64,000 nucleotides of DNA, taken from an uncultured Lachnospiraceae bacterium. Lineage in GTDB: Bacteria; Bacillota; Clostridia; Lachnospirales; Lachnospiraceae. Positions 7,232 through 14,820 of this stretch are shown piece by piece. The DNA lies in contig CANQRU010000002.1 in NCBI GenBank assembly GCA_947626395.1, forward strand, positions 62,001 to 126,000, read 5' to 3'. The notes beneath the pieces were generated by a model. That model ran no database searches and had not been told where the DNA came from. It worked only from the letters and a program-made list of their open reading frames with translations. Position numbers and translations under genes: made by a program. Each line of letters opens with the position of its first letter. Within the stretch, counting starts at the first letter, position 1.

Positions 7232-8389
7232 ATGCCATTAGTACCAATGAAAGCGATCCTGGATGCGACGGAGAAGTATAATTACGCCCAGGGCGCCTTT
7301 AATGTCAATGCAGTGTGTCAGGCGAAGGCCGTCATCGAGGTGCATGAGATGTTCCGCTCGGCGGCGATCCTGCAGGGGGCGGATCTGGCCAATGCGTTCA
7401 TGGGAGGCCGGACCGATTTCGCGAACGGAACTCTGGAGGATAAGAAGAAGGGAGCTCTTAACATCGCCAACGCGGTGAAGAAGTATGCTGTGAACAGTCC
7501 GATCCCGGTGGCGCTGCATCTGGATCACGGCAAGACCTTCGATTCCTGCGCGGCTGCGATCGCGGGCGGATATACGTCCGTCATGATCGACGGCTCCTCG
7601 CTCCCGTTTGAGGAGAATATGGAACTGACCCGCGAGGTAGTCAAATACGCCCATGAGAGAGGCGTTACCGTAGAAGGCGAACTGGGCGTGCTGGCCGGAG
7701 TGGAGGATCATGTATTCGCGGCCACGTCCACATATACGAACCCGCTGGACGCGGTTACATTTTTCAAGAACACAGGCGTGGACGCCCTGGCCATCAGCTA
7801 CGGCACGAAGCACGGCGCCAACAAAGGCAAGGACACGGTCATCCGCAAGGAGATCGCGATCGCCACGAAGGAGTGCATGATGCATGAAGGCATCGAGGGA
7901 ACTCTGGTAAGCCACGGTTCCTCTACGGTGCCGCAGTATATCGTCAGCGAGATCAACGCCCTTGGCGGCGAGATTCACGACGCTTACGGCATTAAGAAGG
8001 AACAGCTGAAGGAAGTTTCCAAGCTGGGCATCCGCAAGATCAATGTGGATACGGACATCCGCCTGGCTGTAACCCGTAACCTGCGTGAACTGTTCCGGGA
8101 TAAACCGGCTAAGCGGGAGAGCGCGAGTATCGGCCCGATCTACGAGCTGCTCCTTAAGAATCCGTCCCAGTTTGATCCGCGCGTATTCTTCCCGCCGATC
8201 ATGGATACGGTCATGTACGGCAATGTGCCGGACGACGACGTGGCGCTGGTGGTGGACTGCATCGAGCGCGGCGTCCGCGAGGTAGTCGGCACATTGATCG
8301 TGGAATTCGACAGCGTGGGCAAGGCACCGCTGATCGAGACGGTATCGCTGGACGAGATGGCGGAGAGGTATCGTAAGAAAGGAATCTGA
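7232..8389 (+). CDS. class II ketose-bisphosphate aldolase (FbaA/GatY-like)
   Basis: Zinc-dependent aldolase, 385 residues, first gene of the operon. It should split a ketose 1,6-bisphosphate (fructose or tagatose type) into two triose phosphates. Seen are ALHLDHGK near residues 94-100 with a zinc His, a VTVEGELGVLAG segment, AISYGTKHG, LVSHGSS and the phosphate-binding RKINVDTDIRLA. The protein is about 75-100 residues longer than usual class II aldolases; the extra part (about 295 onward) is C-terminal and unrecognised. GGAGGTG precedes the ATG. Because the operon also has NagA and NagB-like genes, the natural substrate may be tagatose or fructose bisphosphate; sequence alone does not decide. 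Confidence 0.87.
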   Translation: MPLVPMKAILDATEKYNYAQGAFNVNAVCQAKAVIEVHEMFRSAAILQGADLANAFMGGRTDFANGTLEDKKKGALNIANAVKKYAVNSPIPVALHLDHGKTFDSCAAAIAGGYTSVMIDGSSLPFEENMELTREVVKYAHERGVTVEGELGVLAGVEDHVFAATSTYTNPLDAVTFFKNTGVDALAISYGTKHGANKGKDTVIRKEIAIATKECMMHEGIEGTLVSHGSSTVPQYIVSEINALGGEIHDAYGIKKEQLKEVSKLGIRKINVDTDIRLAVTRNLRELFRDKPAKRESASIGPIYELLLKNPSQFDPRVFFPPIMDTVMYGNVPDDDVALVVDCIERGVREVVGTLIVEFDSVGKAPLIETVSLDEMAERYRKKGI

Positions 8390-8451
8390 TCATAATAAAT
8401 GGTTTGGCCGATGGAAAAGGACGGCAGGAACAGAGAACAGGGGGAATCAAG

Positions 8452-9615
8452 ATGGGTTTCAATATTCTGGTAGCGCACGGCGGCGGTCCTACCGCTGTGA
8501 TCAATACGTCCCTGCAGGGCGTGGTGGAAGCTGCCCGGGCGTCGGGCAGGGTGGATAAGATCTATGCGGCCCGGTTCGGTGCGGAGGGACTTCTGAAGGG
8601 CGATCTGATCGATCTGACGGATGTGCCGGCGGAGGTGATCAGCCGCCTGTCCCATACGCCGGCGTCGGCGATCGGCTCCTGCCGCAGGAAACTGACGGAG
8701 GCGGATTACCCGGTGGTCATCGAGATGCTTCGCCGGTTCGATATCCAGGCATTTTTCTATAACGGCGGCAACGATTCCATGGATACCTGCCATAAGGTGA
8801 ATGAGCTGGCGCTGAAGGAGGGCCTGGATGTCCGGGTCATCGGGATCCCGAAGACCATGGACAACGATCTGGTGGTGACGGATCACTGTCCGGGATTCGG
8901 CAGCGCGGCCAGATACGCGGCGATCAACGCGGCGGAGCTGGCGCTGGACGCGTCGGGTCTTCCGATCCATGTGGTGGTTATGGAGCTGATGGGACGGAAC
9001 GCGGGCTGGGTGACGGCGGCAAGCGCCATGGCGTCCAGGCTGACAGACTGCGAGCAGCTGGTATATCTGCCGGAGGTGCCCATTGACGTGGATCAGATGC
9101 TGGCGGATATCGAGAAAGGCTATGCGAAGGGCCGGGGGCTTCTGGTAACGGTCAGCGAGGGCGTTCGGGATATTCACGGCAAGCCGCTTGCGGATACCGG
9201 TATCGTGGACGGCTTCGGCCATGTGATCCCCGGCGGCGTGGGGCAGCATATTTCCGATCTGATCGTGCAGAATACAGGCCTGAAATCCAGGGCGGAGAAG
9301 CCGGGACTTCTGGGACGTACCAGTATTCCCTATGTGTCGCTGTCAGACCGGAAAGAGGCTTATGAAGTAGGAAGCGAAGCCGTGAAGGCGGCGCTTCGCG
9401 GCGAGAGCGGATATATGGTGGCGATCGAGGCCGACAGAAGCGGCGGGAAATATACCAGCAGGACGTTCCTGACACCGCTTGCGGGCGTGGCCAACGCGGA
9501 GAAGAAATTCCCGATGGAGTGGATCATCGACGGCAGCCGGATCGCGGACGAGTTCTTCGACTACGCGAATCCGCTGATGGGCGGGGATTTCCCGGAATTC
9601 GCACTGCTGCGGTGA
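8452..9615 (+). CDS. PPi-type 6-phosphofructokinase
   Basis: Phosphofructokinase family enzyme of 387 residues that adds a second phosphate to a ketose 6-phosphate. Two positions suggest pyrophosphate rather than ATP as donor: GGNDS (residues 105-109), where ATP enzymes have GGDGS, and PKTMDND (133-139), where ATP enzymes have PGTIDND. The Asn in GGNDS is itself unusual, since PPi enzymes normally have GGDDS. The start at 8452 is chosen for AGGGGGA just upstream and for the immediate NILVAHGGGPTAVIN core. It lies 62 bases after the aldolase. Substrate choice (fructose 6-P, tagatose 6-P or another) is open. Confidence 0.85.
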   Translation: MGFNILVAHGGGPTAVINTSLQGVVEAARASGRVDKIYAARFGAEGLLKGDLIDLTDVPAEVISRLSHTPASAIGSCRRKLTEADYPVVIEMLRRFDIQAFFYNGGNDSMDTCHKVNELALKEGLDVRVIGIPKTMDNDLVVTDHCPGFGSAARYAAINAAELALDASGLPIHVVVMELMGRNAGWVTAASAMASRLTDCEQLVYLPEVPIDVDQMLADIEKGYAKGRGLLVTVSEGVRDIHGKPLADTGIVDGFGHVIPGGVGQHISDLIVQNTGLKSRAEKPGLLGRTSIPYVSLSDRKEAYEVGSEAVKAALRGESGYMVAIEADRSGGKYTSRTFLTPLAGVANAEKKFPMEWIIDGSRIADEFFDYANPLMGGDFPEFALLR

Positions 9616-9650
9616 TCTTAAATACTTGAAATGTGAGAGGATGATTCGTT

Positions 9651-10487
9651 ATGAAACATATTTATCTGAACCTGAAACGTTTTGATGTGCCGGTGGAGCT
9701 GGGCGGCGTGAACCGGCTGGCGCCGGTGGCGGACTGGGGAAGGACTGTCGTGGAGTCCACGCAGGAAGGCCTTAAGAAATACGATCCGGCGCAGGTGGAA
9801 TTCGTGCAGTTCCTGCCGGAAGCCCATCTGCTGGGGGCGGCCGCGGCGCTTAGTGAAGACAGTCCGGTGATACTGGGCAGCCAGAGCGTGTTCCGCGAGA
9901 ATACGGCGGTCGGCGGCAATTTCGGCGCGTTTACGACGAACCGGCCCGCTTCCATCGTGAAGGCCCTGGGCTGCAGGGCGACGCTGATCGGCCACTGCGA
10001 GGAGCGCAACGACAAGAAAGGGATCCTGGCGGAAGCAGGAGTTACCGATATGTCCGCGGTGAACCGTCTTCTGAATAAAGAGATCAAGTGCGCCATCGCC
10101 GCGGGGCTCAAGGTGGTCTACTGCATCGGCGAGACCAGCGACGAACAGCCCCAGTGGCAGCGGGTGCTGGGGGAGCAGCTGAAGGTTGGTCTTGACGGCG
10201 TGGATAAGTCTCAGGTCGTCATTGCCTATGAGCCGGTCTGGAGCATCGGCCCAGGCAAGACCCCGGCGGGGAAGGACTATATCACGATGATCGCCCGTTT
10301 CGTGAAGGAACAGACCGGCGGTATGGACGTGGTCTACGGCGGCGGTCTGAAATCCGATAACGCGGCGATGCTTGCGTCTATCGAGGAGATCGACGGCGGC
10401 CTGATCGCGCTGACCAGGTTTGCCGGCGAGATCGGCTTCTACCCGGATGAATATCTGGAGATCATCCGGCTGTATCTGGGAAAGTAA
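9651..10487 (+). CDS. tpiA: triose-phosphate isomerase, divergent
   Basis: Interconverts dihydroxyacetone phosphate and glyceraldehyde 3-phosphate, 278 residues (usual about 250). The catalytic set is intact: the N-terminal NLK, His115 in IGHCEERN (usually IGHSERR), and Glu194 in AYEPVWSIGPGK. The phosphate loop YGGGLKSDNA replaces the common GGSV type. It follows the phosphofructokinase by 35 bases. A dedicated, divergent TIM inside a sugar operon, downstream of an aldolase and PFK, suggests the operon carries its own lower-glycolysis steps. Confidence 0.88.
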   Translation: MKHIYLNLKRFDVPVELGGVNRLAPVADWGRTVVESTQEGLKKYDPAQVEFVQFLPEAHLLGAAAALSEDSPVILGSQSVFRENTAVGGNFGAFTTNRPASIVKALGCRATLIGHCEERNDKKGILAEAGVTDMSAVNRLLNKEIKCAIAAGLKVVYCIGETSDEQPQWQRVLGEQLKVGLDGVDKSQVVIAYEPVWSIGPGKTPAGKDYITMIARFVKEQTGGMDVVYGGGLKSDNAAMLASIEEIDGGLIALTRFAGEIGFYPDEYLEIIRLYLGK

Positions 10488-10500
10488 TATGAGGCTTTGT

Positions 10501-10603
10501 GCCGTGCCGTCCGGCGGGAGCCGGACGGCACGGCGGCGCATGAGGTCACGCCCGGATTATGCGGGCGAAGGTATGAATGCCGTGGCCGCCGGGCGGCACG
10601 GCA
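10501..10603 (+). other. three intercistronic hairpins between tpiA and the LarA-like gene
   Basis: A perfect 15-base stem with a 4-base loop (10501-10534), a small CGCCC stem (10549-10567), and a TGCCGTG/CACGGCA hairpin with inner GCCGCC pairing (10578-10603). None is followed by a T-run, so they look like mRNA processing or stability structures, or an attenuator, rather than a standard terminator. Confidence 0.6.
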
Positions 10604-10657
10604 ATGTATGAGATCGCTTCAGTATGCGAGAATGAAGATTAAGGAGAGATAAACAAG

Positions 10658-12151
10658 ATGAAACTGGATTTTGAGTATGGAAATGGTTTTATGAGCGCAG
10701 AGCTTCCGGATACCACCGACGTATTTATTCCCGGCGAGACGGTTCCGGATCCGCCCTGTCTGCCGCAGGACTGGGACAGCCTGTATGCGGCCACCCTTGA
10801 CAGCATCCGCCATCCCATCGGCATGCCGACCCTGACGGAACTGGCAAAGCCCGGCGATAAAGTGGTCATCGTGATCCCGGATATCGTCAAGGGCGGCAAC
10901 CAGCCTACCTCCCACCGCAAGGTGGCGATCCGCGCCTGCTTAGACGAGCTTTACAGCGTGGGCGTCGAGAAGAAGGACATCCTTCTTCTGTTCTCCAACG
11001 GCCTTCATCCCAGGGCTACGGTGCCGGAGATGCGGACGATCCTCGGCGAGCAGTTATTTAATGAATTCTATCCCAGCGGGCAGATCACCAGCCACGACAG
11101 CGAGGATTACGATCATCTGGTGGATCTGGGCTATACGGAGGAAGGCGACCATGTGATCATGAACAAATACGTCTTCGACGCGGACGTTCCGATCCTGATC
11201 GGCCATACCCAGGGCAATCCCTACGGCGGCTATTCCGGCGGCTACAAGCACTGTGCGACCGGCATCAGCCACTGGAGGAGCATCGCGACCCATCATGTGC
11301 CGGATGTGATGCACAAGCCGGATTTCGTACCGGTGTCCACCTCCAGCGTCATGCGCCACAAATTCGACCGCCACGGCATGTTCATGGAAGAGAAGATGGG
11401 AAAGAAGTTTTTCTGCTGCGACGCGGTCCTGGATACCAAATCCCGCCAGATCGAGATCAATTCCGGCTACGCCGCCGAGATGCAGCCCATCAGCTGGAAG
11501 ACGGCGGACAAGCGCACCTACGTTCACTGGGCGGAGAAGAAATACGACGTGGTGGTCTTCGGCATGCCGACCAATTTCCACTACGGCGCCGGCATGGGAA
11601 CGAACCCGATCCAGATGATGCAGGCATTGTCGGCCCAGGTCATCCGTCATAAGAGAGTGCTGGCGGATCACTGCGTGTTTATCGTGCCGAGCATCTGCGA
11701 CGGCTGGTTCCACGACGAGAGGTGGCCCTACCTGCGGGAGCTTTACGAGATGTTCCAGCATGATTCCATGAACATCCTGCCGGATATGAACCGCTACGGC
11801 GAGTATTTCGCGACCAATGAAGAATATATCCGCAAATACCGTTTCGCCAACGCGTTCCATCCGTTCCATGGATTCTCGATGATGAGCTGCGGCCACCTGG
11901 CGGAGGAGCACACCAGCGCCATCTATATCGTGGGCGCAAGGGAGCCGGGCATTGCCAGAAGCATGGGGCTTAAGACCAGGGCTACCGTGGAGGAAGCGCT
12001 GGCGGACGCGATGAAGAAGTATGTGGGCCCGAACCCGAATATCCTGGCGCTGCCCAAGACGTTCACGACGGCGGCGGTCCATCTGTGCATGAAGGATCCG
12101 GCGGAGAACAGCCATACCAGAGACGGACAGGACCATCCCTGCTGCGGATGA
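10658..12151 (+). CDS. LarA-family (DUF2088) nickel-pincer racemase/epimerase homologue
   Basis: Protein of 497 residues related to lactate racemase LarA. The family uses a nickel-pincer nucleotide on a Lys to racemise or epimerise 2-hydroxy acids. Recognised are VVIVIPDIVKGG near the N-terminus, FSNGLHPRAT, and the cofactor region GGYSGGYKHCATG (about 188-200) with the anchoring Lys in place. Later His-rich segments (HHVPDVMHKP, NAFHPFHGF) fit metal binding. The C-terminus ends in DHPCCG. Cofactor-maturation genes larB, larC and larE are not in this window. It sits between tpiA and the NagB-like gene, so a sugar-acid or sugar-phosphate substrate is conceivable. Substrate unknown. Confidence 0.8.
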   Translation: MKLDFEYGNGFMSAELPDTTDVFIPGETVPDPPCLPQDWDSLYAATLDSIRHPIGMPTLTELAKPGDKVVIVIPDIVKGGNQPTSHRKVAIRACLDELYSVGVEKKDILLLFSNGLHPRATVPEMRTILGEQLFNEFYPSGQITSHDSEDYDHLVDLGYTEEGDHVIMNKYVFDADVPILIGHTQGNPYGGYSGGYKHCATGISHWRSIATHHVPDVMHKPDFVPVSTSSVMRHKFDRHGMFMEEKMGKKFFCCDAVLDTKSRQIEINSGYAAEMQPISWKTADKRTYVHWAEKKYDVVVFGMPTNFHYGAGMGTNPIQMMQALSAQVIRHKRVLADHCVFIVPSICDGWFHDERWPYLRELYEMFQHDSMNILPDMNRYGEYFATNEEYIRKYRFANAFHPFHGFSMMSCGHLAEEHTSAIYIVGAREPGIARSMGLKTRATVEEALADAMKKYVGPNPNILALPKTFTTAAVHLCMKDPAENSHTRDGQDHPCCG

Positions 12152-12178
12152 GAACTTATGGAGGGAATGGAATCAATT

Positions 12179-13000
12179 ATGAAGCATGATTATTATTACT
12201 ACACAAAGGACCAGCTTCTGGCGGCCCCGAAGATCCCGATAGAAGTCATGGCGGATAACGCCGCCGTGTTCTCCGCGATCGCCAGGGAAATGGCGGACGA
12301 GATCATCCGCAAAAACACTCTGGGCGAGCGGACGGTATTTATCTGTCCGGTGGGGCCTGTGGGCCAGTATCCGTATTTTGTGGATATCGTGAACCGGGAG
12401 AGGATCAGCCTTAAGAACGTCTGGTTCATCAACATGGACGAGTATCTGACCGATGAGAAAGAGTGGATCGACGCGTCCGAGAAGCTGAGTTTCCGCGGCT
12501 TTATGAACCGGACGGTCTACGAAAAAATCGATCCGGAGCTGGTAATGCCTGGTGAGCAGCGCATTTTCCCGGATCCGAAGGATGTGGAAAATGTACCCCG
12601 GATGATCGAAAAGCTGGGCGGCGTGGATATCTGCTTCGGCGGCATCGGCATTAACGGTCATCTGGCGTTCAATGAAGCGCAGGATGAACTGACGCCGGAG
12701 GAGTTTAAGGCGCTGAAGACGCGGGTGCTGACGATCAGCAGGGAGACCCGGACCGCCAACGCCATCGGCGATCTGAACGGCGCTCTGGACGATATGCCCC
12801 ATTACTGCGTGACCATCGGCATGAACGAGATCTATCACGCGAAGAAGGTCCGTCTGGGATGTTTCCGTGACTGGCACAGGAGCGTGGTCCGGCACGCGGC
12901 GTACGGCGAGGCATCGGCGCATTTCCCGGTGACGCTTCTGCAGGATCATCCGGATGCGCTGATCCGGATCACGGAATTTGTGGCGGAGCTGCCGGAGTGA
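12179..13000 (+). CDS. glucosamine-6-phosphate deaminase-like protein (NagB family)
   Basis: Predicted sugar-phosphate isomerase/deaminase of 273 residues. NagB converts glucosamine 6-phosphate to fructose 6-phosphate and ammonia. The motifs NMDEY (residues 85-89, catalytic Asp) and GIGINGHLAFNE (155-166) are intact. However, the segment after residue 190 is unlike standard NagB, so specificity could differ (for example galactosamine 6-phosphate). Three in-frame ATGs exist (12158, 12167, 12179); 12179 is preferred because GGAGGG at 12160-12165 lies before it. It is followed by nagA after 59 bases, forming the classic deacetylase-deaminase pair. Confidence 0.84.
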   Translation: MKHDYYYYTKDQLLAAPKIPIEVMADNAAVFSAIAREMADEIIRKNTLGERTVFICPVGPVGQYPYFVDIVNRERISLKNVWFINMDEYLTDEKEWIDASEKLSFRGFMNRTVYEKIDPELVMPGEQRIFPDPKDVENVPRMIEKLGGVDICFGGIGINGHLAFNEAQDELTPEEFKALKTRVLTISRETRTANAIGDLNGALDDMPHYCVTIGMNEIYHAKKVRLGCFRDWHRSVVRHAAYGEASAHFPVTLLQDHPDALIRITEFVAELPE

Positions 13001-13059
13001 ACTGCTGAGAAGGCGGCGGCAAGGCGTATTGCAGGCATAGCAGCATATGAAGGAGAGAA

Positions 13060-14211
13060 ATGAATAAGGACGAGTTCTATATTGTAAACGGCGAGGCGTA
13101 TATCGAGGGACATTTTATAAAAACAGCCCTTCATATCGCTGACGGAAAGGTCTTTCTCTGCCGCGGGAACGCGCCTGCGGGCGCGGAGTGCGTGGATGCC
13201 GCGGGAAAGAAGATCGTTCCGGGATTTATCGATATCCATACCCATGGCGCGGTCGGCGTCGATGTCAACGGCGCGACGGCGGAGGATTTAAGAAAGATCG
13301 GCCGCTTTTTTGCCGGGAACGGCACCACCTCCTGGCTGATGTCGGTCCTGACCGATACGAAGGAGCAGACGGACTGGTGCATCGACCAGTTTAAGGAGAT
13401 GGATCAGTCCCATTGCGACGCGGCGCAGCTTCTGGGCATCCATCTGGAGGGACCGTTCCTGGCGAAAGAGTATAAGGGAGCCATGCCGGAACATCTGCTT
13501 AAGAAGCCGGACGCGGCGCTGGTGCTTGACTATCAGAACCGGGCGGAAGGTAATATCCGTTACATGACCATCTCGCCGGAGGTGGAGCGTGCGGTGGAAC
13601 TGATTCCGGAACTGACGGCCCAGGGGATCGTGACGGCCATCGGCCATTCCGGCGCGGATTACGCGACAGCCATGGCGGCCATTCAGGCCGGCGCCGCCTG
13701 CAGCACCCATACCTTTAACGCGATGCGGCTCCTGCACCAGCATGAGCCGGCCATTCTGGGAGCGGCGCTGGAAAGCGACATCTACTGCGAGATGATCTGC
13801 GACGGCTTCCATCTGCATCCGGGGATCGTAAGACTTCTCTGGAAAGTGAAGGGGCCCCGCAGGCTGATCGCCATTACGGACTCCATCATGGCGGCCGGAC
13901 TTCCCGACGGGTTCTATCATCTGGGCGTCAATGAGGTCGTCGTGAAGAACAGCGACGCGAAGCTGGTCAGCGACGGAACCCGCGCCGGCAGTACGCTGAA
14001 CCAGAACCGGGCGCTTAAGAATATCCTGAAATTTACCGGGCGGCCTTTGGAAGAGGTCCTACCGGTATTTACCGAGAATCCGGCCCGGCTGATCGGCGTG
14101 TGGGACAGAAAGGGATCCATCGCGGACGGGAAAGACGCGGATCTTGTGATGCTGGACGGGGAAATGAATGTGGCGGGAGTATACCTGCGCGGAAAGAGAT
14201 TCGAAGCCTGA
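13060..14211 (+). CDS. nagA: N-acetylglucosamine-6-phosphate deacetylase
   Basis: Amidohydrolase of 383 residues that removes acetate from N-acetyl-hexosamine 6-phosphate, the first cytosolic step of amino-sugar use. The metal-binding motifs are all seen: DIHTHGAVG near residue 52, HLEGPFLAKEYKGAMP with the metal Glu, GHSGADY, THTFNAM (usually HLFNAM), CDGFHLHP and the catalytic Asp in ITDSIMAAGLP. The ATG follows GAAGGAGAG. It is the last gene of the operon and is closed by a terminator. An N-acetylgalactosamine substrate (AgaA activity) cannot be excluded. Confidence 0.9.
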   Translation: MNKDEFYIVNGEAYIEGHFIKTALHIADGKVFLCRGNAPAGAECVDAAGKKIVPGFIDIHTHGAVGVDVNGATAEDLRKIGRFFAGNGTTSWLMSVLTDTKEQTDWCIDQFKEMDQSHCDAAQLLGIHLEGPFLAKEYKGAMPEHLLKKPDAALVLDYQNRAEGNIRYMTISPEVERAVELIPELTAQGIVTAIGHSGADYATAMAAIQAGAACSTHTFNAMRLLHQHEPAILGAALESDIYCEMICDGFHLHPGIVRLLWKVKGPRRLIAITDSIMAAGLPDGFYHLGVNEVVVKNSDAKLVSDGTRAGSTLNQNRALKNILKFTGRPLEEVLPVFTENPARLIGVWDRKGSIADGKDADLVMLDGEMNVAGVYLRGKRFEA

Positions 14212-14212
14212 G

Positions 14213-14256
14213 AAAATGCCTGTTTCTGCCGGATATTGGCGGGGACGGGCATTTTT
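14213..14256 (+). terminator. terminator of the sugar operon
   Basis: A long imperfect stem starting AAAATGCC and ending GGGCATTTTT, with TCTGCC/GGCGGGGA pairing inside, starts just after the nagA stop codon and ends in five T. Confidence 0.7.
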
Positions 14257-14276
14257 GCGCGATTCACGTTTCTGCA

Positions 14277-14305
14277 TTGACTTTAAAGAGGAGGAAAGCT
14301 ATAAT
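14277..14305 (+). promoter_or_regulatory. sigma-A promoter of gtrA-yfhO
   Basis: TTGACT (14277-14282) and TATAAT (14300-14305) with a 17-base spacer, an almost ideal promoter, 32 bases before the gtrA start. Confidence 0.75.
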
Positions 14306-14337
14306 TGGAGAATACTGGGTTTTTATGAGGTGATGGC

Positions 14338-14811
14338 ATGTTTGCGAAGATCTGGAAGAAATTCGTCAACCGGGAATCGGTAACCTATATCATATTCGGC
14401 GTACTGACGACAGCGGTTGACTGGGTTACCTACGCGGTGCTGTGGCGGCTGGGAACGGATTACCGGGTCTCCACGGCGCTCAGCTGGGCGGCTGCCGTTC
14501 TGTTCGCGTTTGTCACCAATAAGTTGTTTGTGTTTAGGAGCTTTGAATTCCGGCCGGCTCTTTTGTGGAGGGAGTTTTCCGGATTTGTGGCGGCCAGGGC
14601 GGCGACAGGGGTTTTTACGATGGTGGCCATGATCGTCATGGTGGACGGTTTAAGATGGAATGAATTTCTGGGGAAGCTGGTAGTATCGGCGATTTCCCTG
14701 GTGCTAAACTATATATTCAGCAAGTGGTTTATTTTCAAAAAGACGGAGAAGAACGCAAAAGCCGGAGAATCCGGCGGGGAGACTGATGGGGAGCGTGCCC
14801 GGAGGGCATGA
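14338..14811 (+). CDS. GtrA-family membrane protein
   Basis: Small integral membrane protein of 157 residues with four hydrophobic segments and the family signature (VTYIIFGVLTTAVDWVTYAV near the start, FVTNKLFVF, NYIFSKWFIF at the end). GtrA proteins are thought to move or present polyprenyl-linked sugars for glycan decoration. The C-terminal 25 residues are charged and cytosolic. A GAGGTGATG site precedes the ATG. The YfhO-type gene begins 9 bases after the stop codon, so the two are co-transcribed and probably act in one cell-surface glycosylation step (inferred). Confidence 0.87.
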   Translation: MFAKIWKKFVNRESVTYIIFGVLTTAVDWVTYAVLWRLGTDYRVSTALSWAAAVLFAFVTNKLFVFRSFEFRPALLWREFSGFVAARAATGVFTMVAMIVMVDGLRWNEFLGKLVVSAISLVLNYIFSKWFIFKKTEKNAKAGESGGETDGERARRA

Positions 14812-14820
14812 TAGAAGAAG

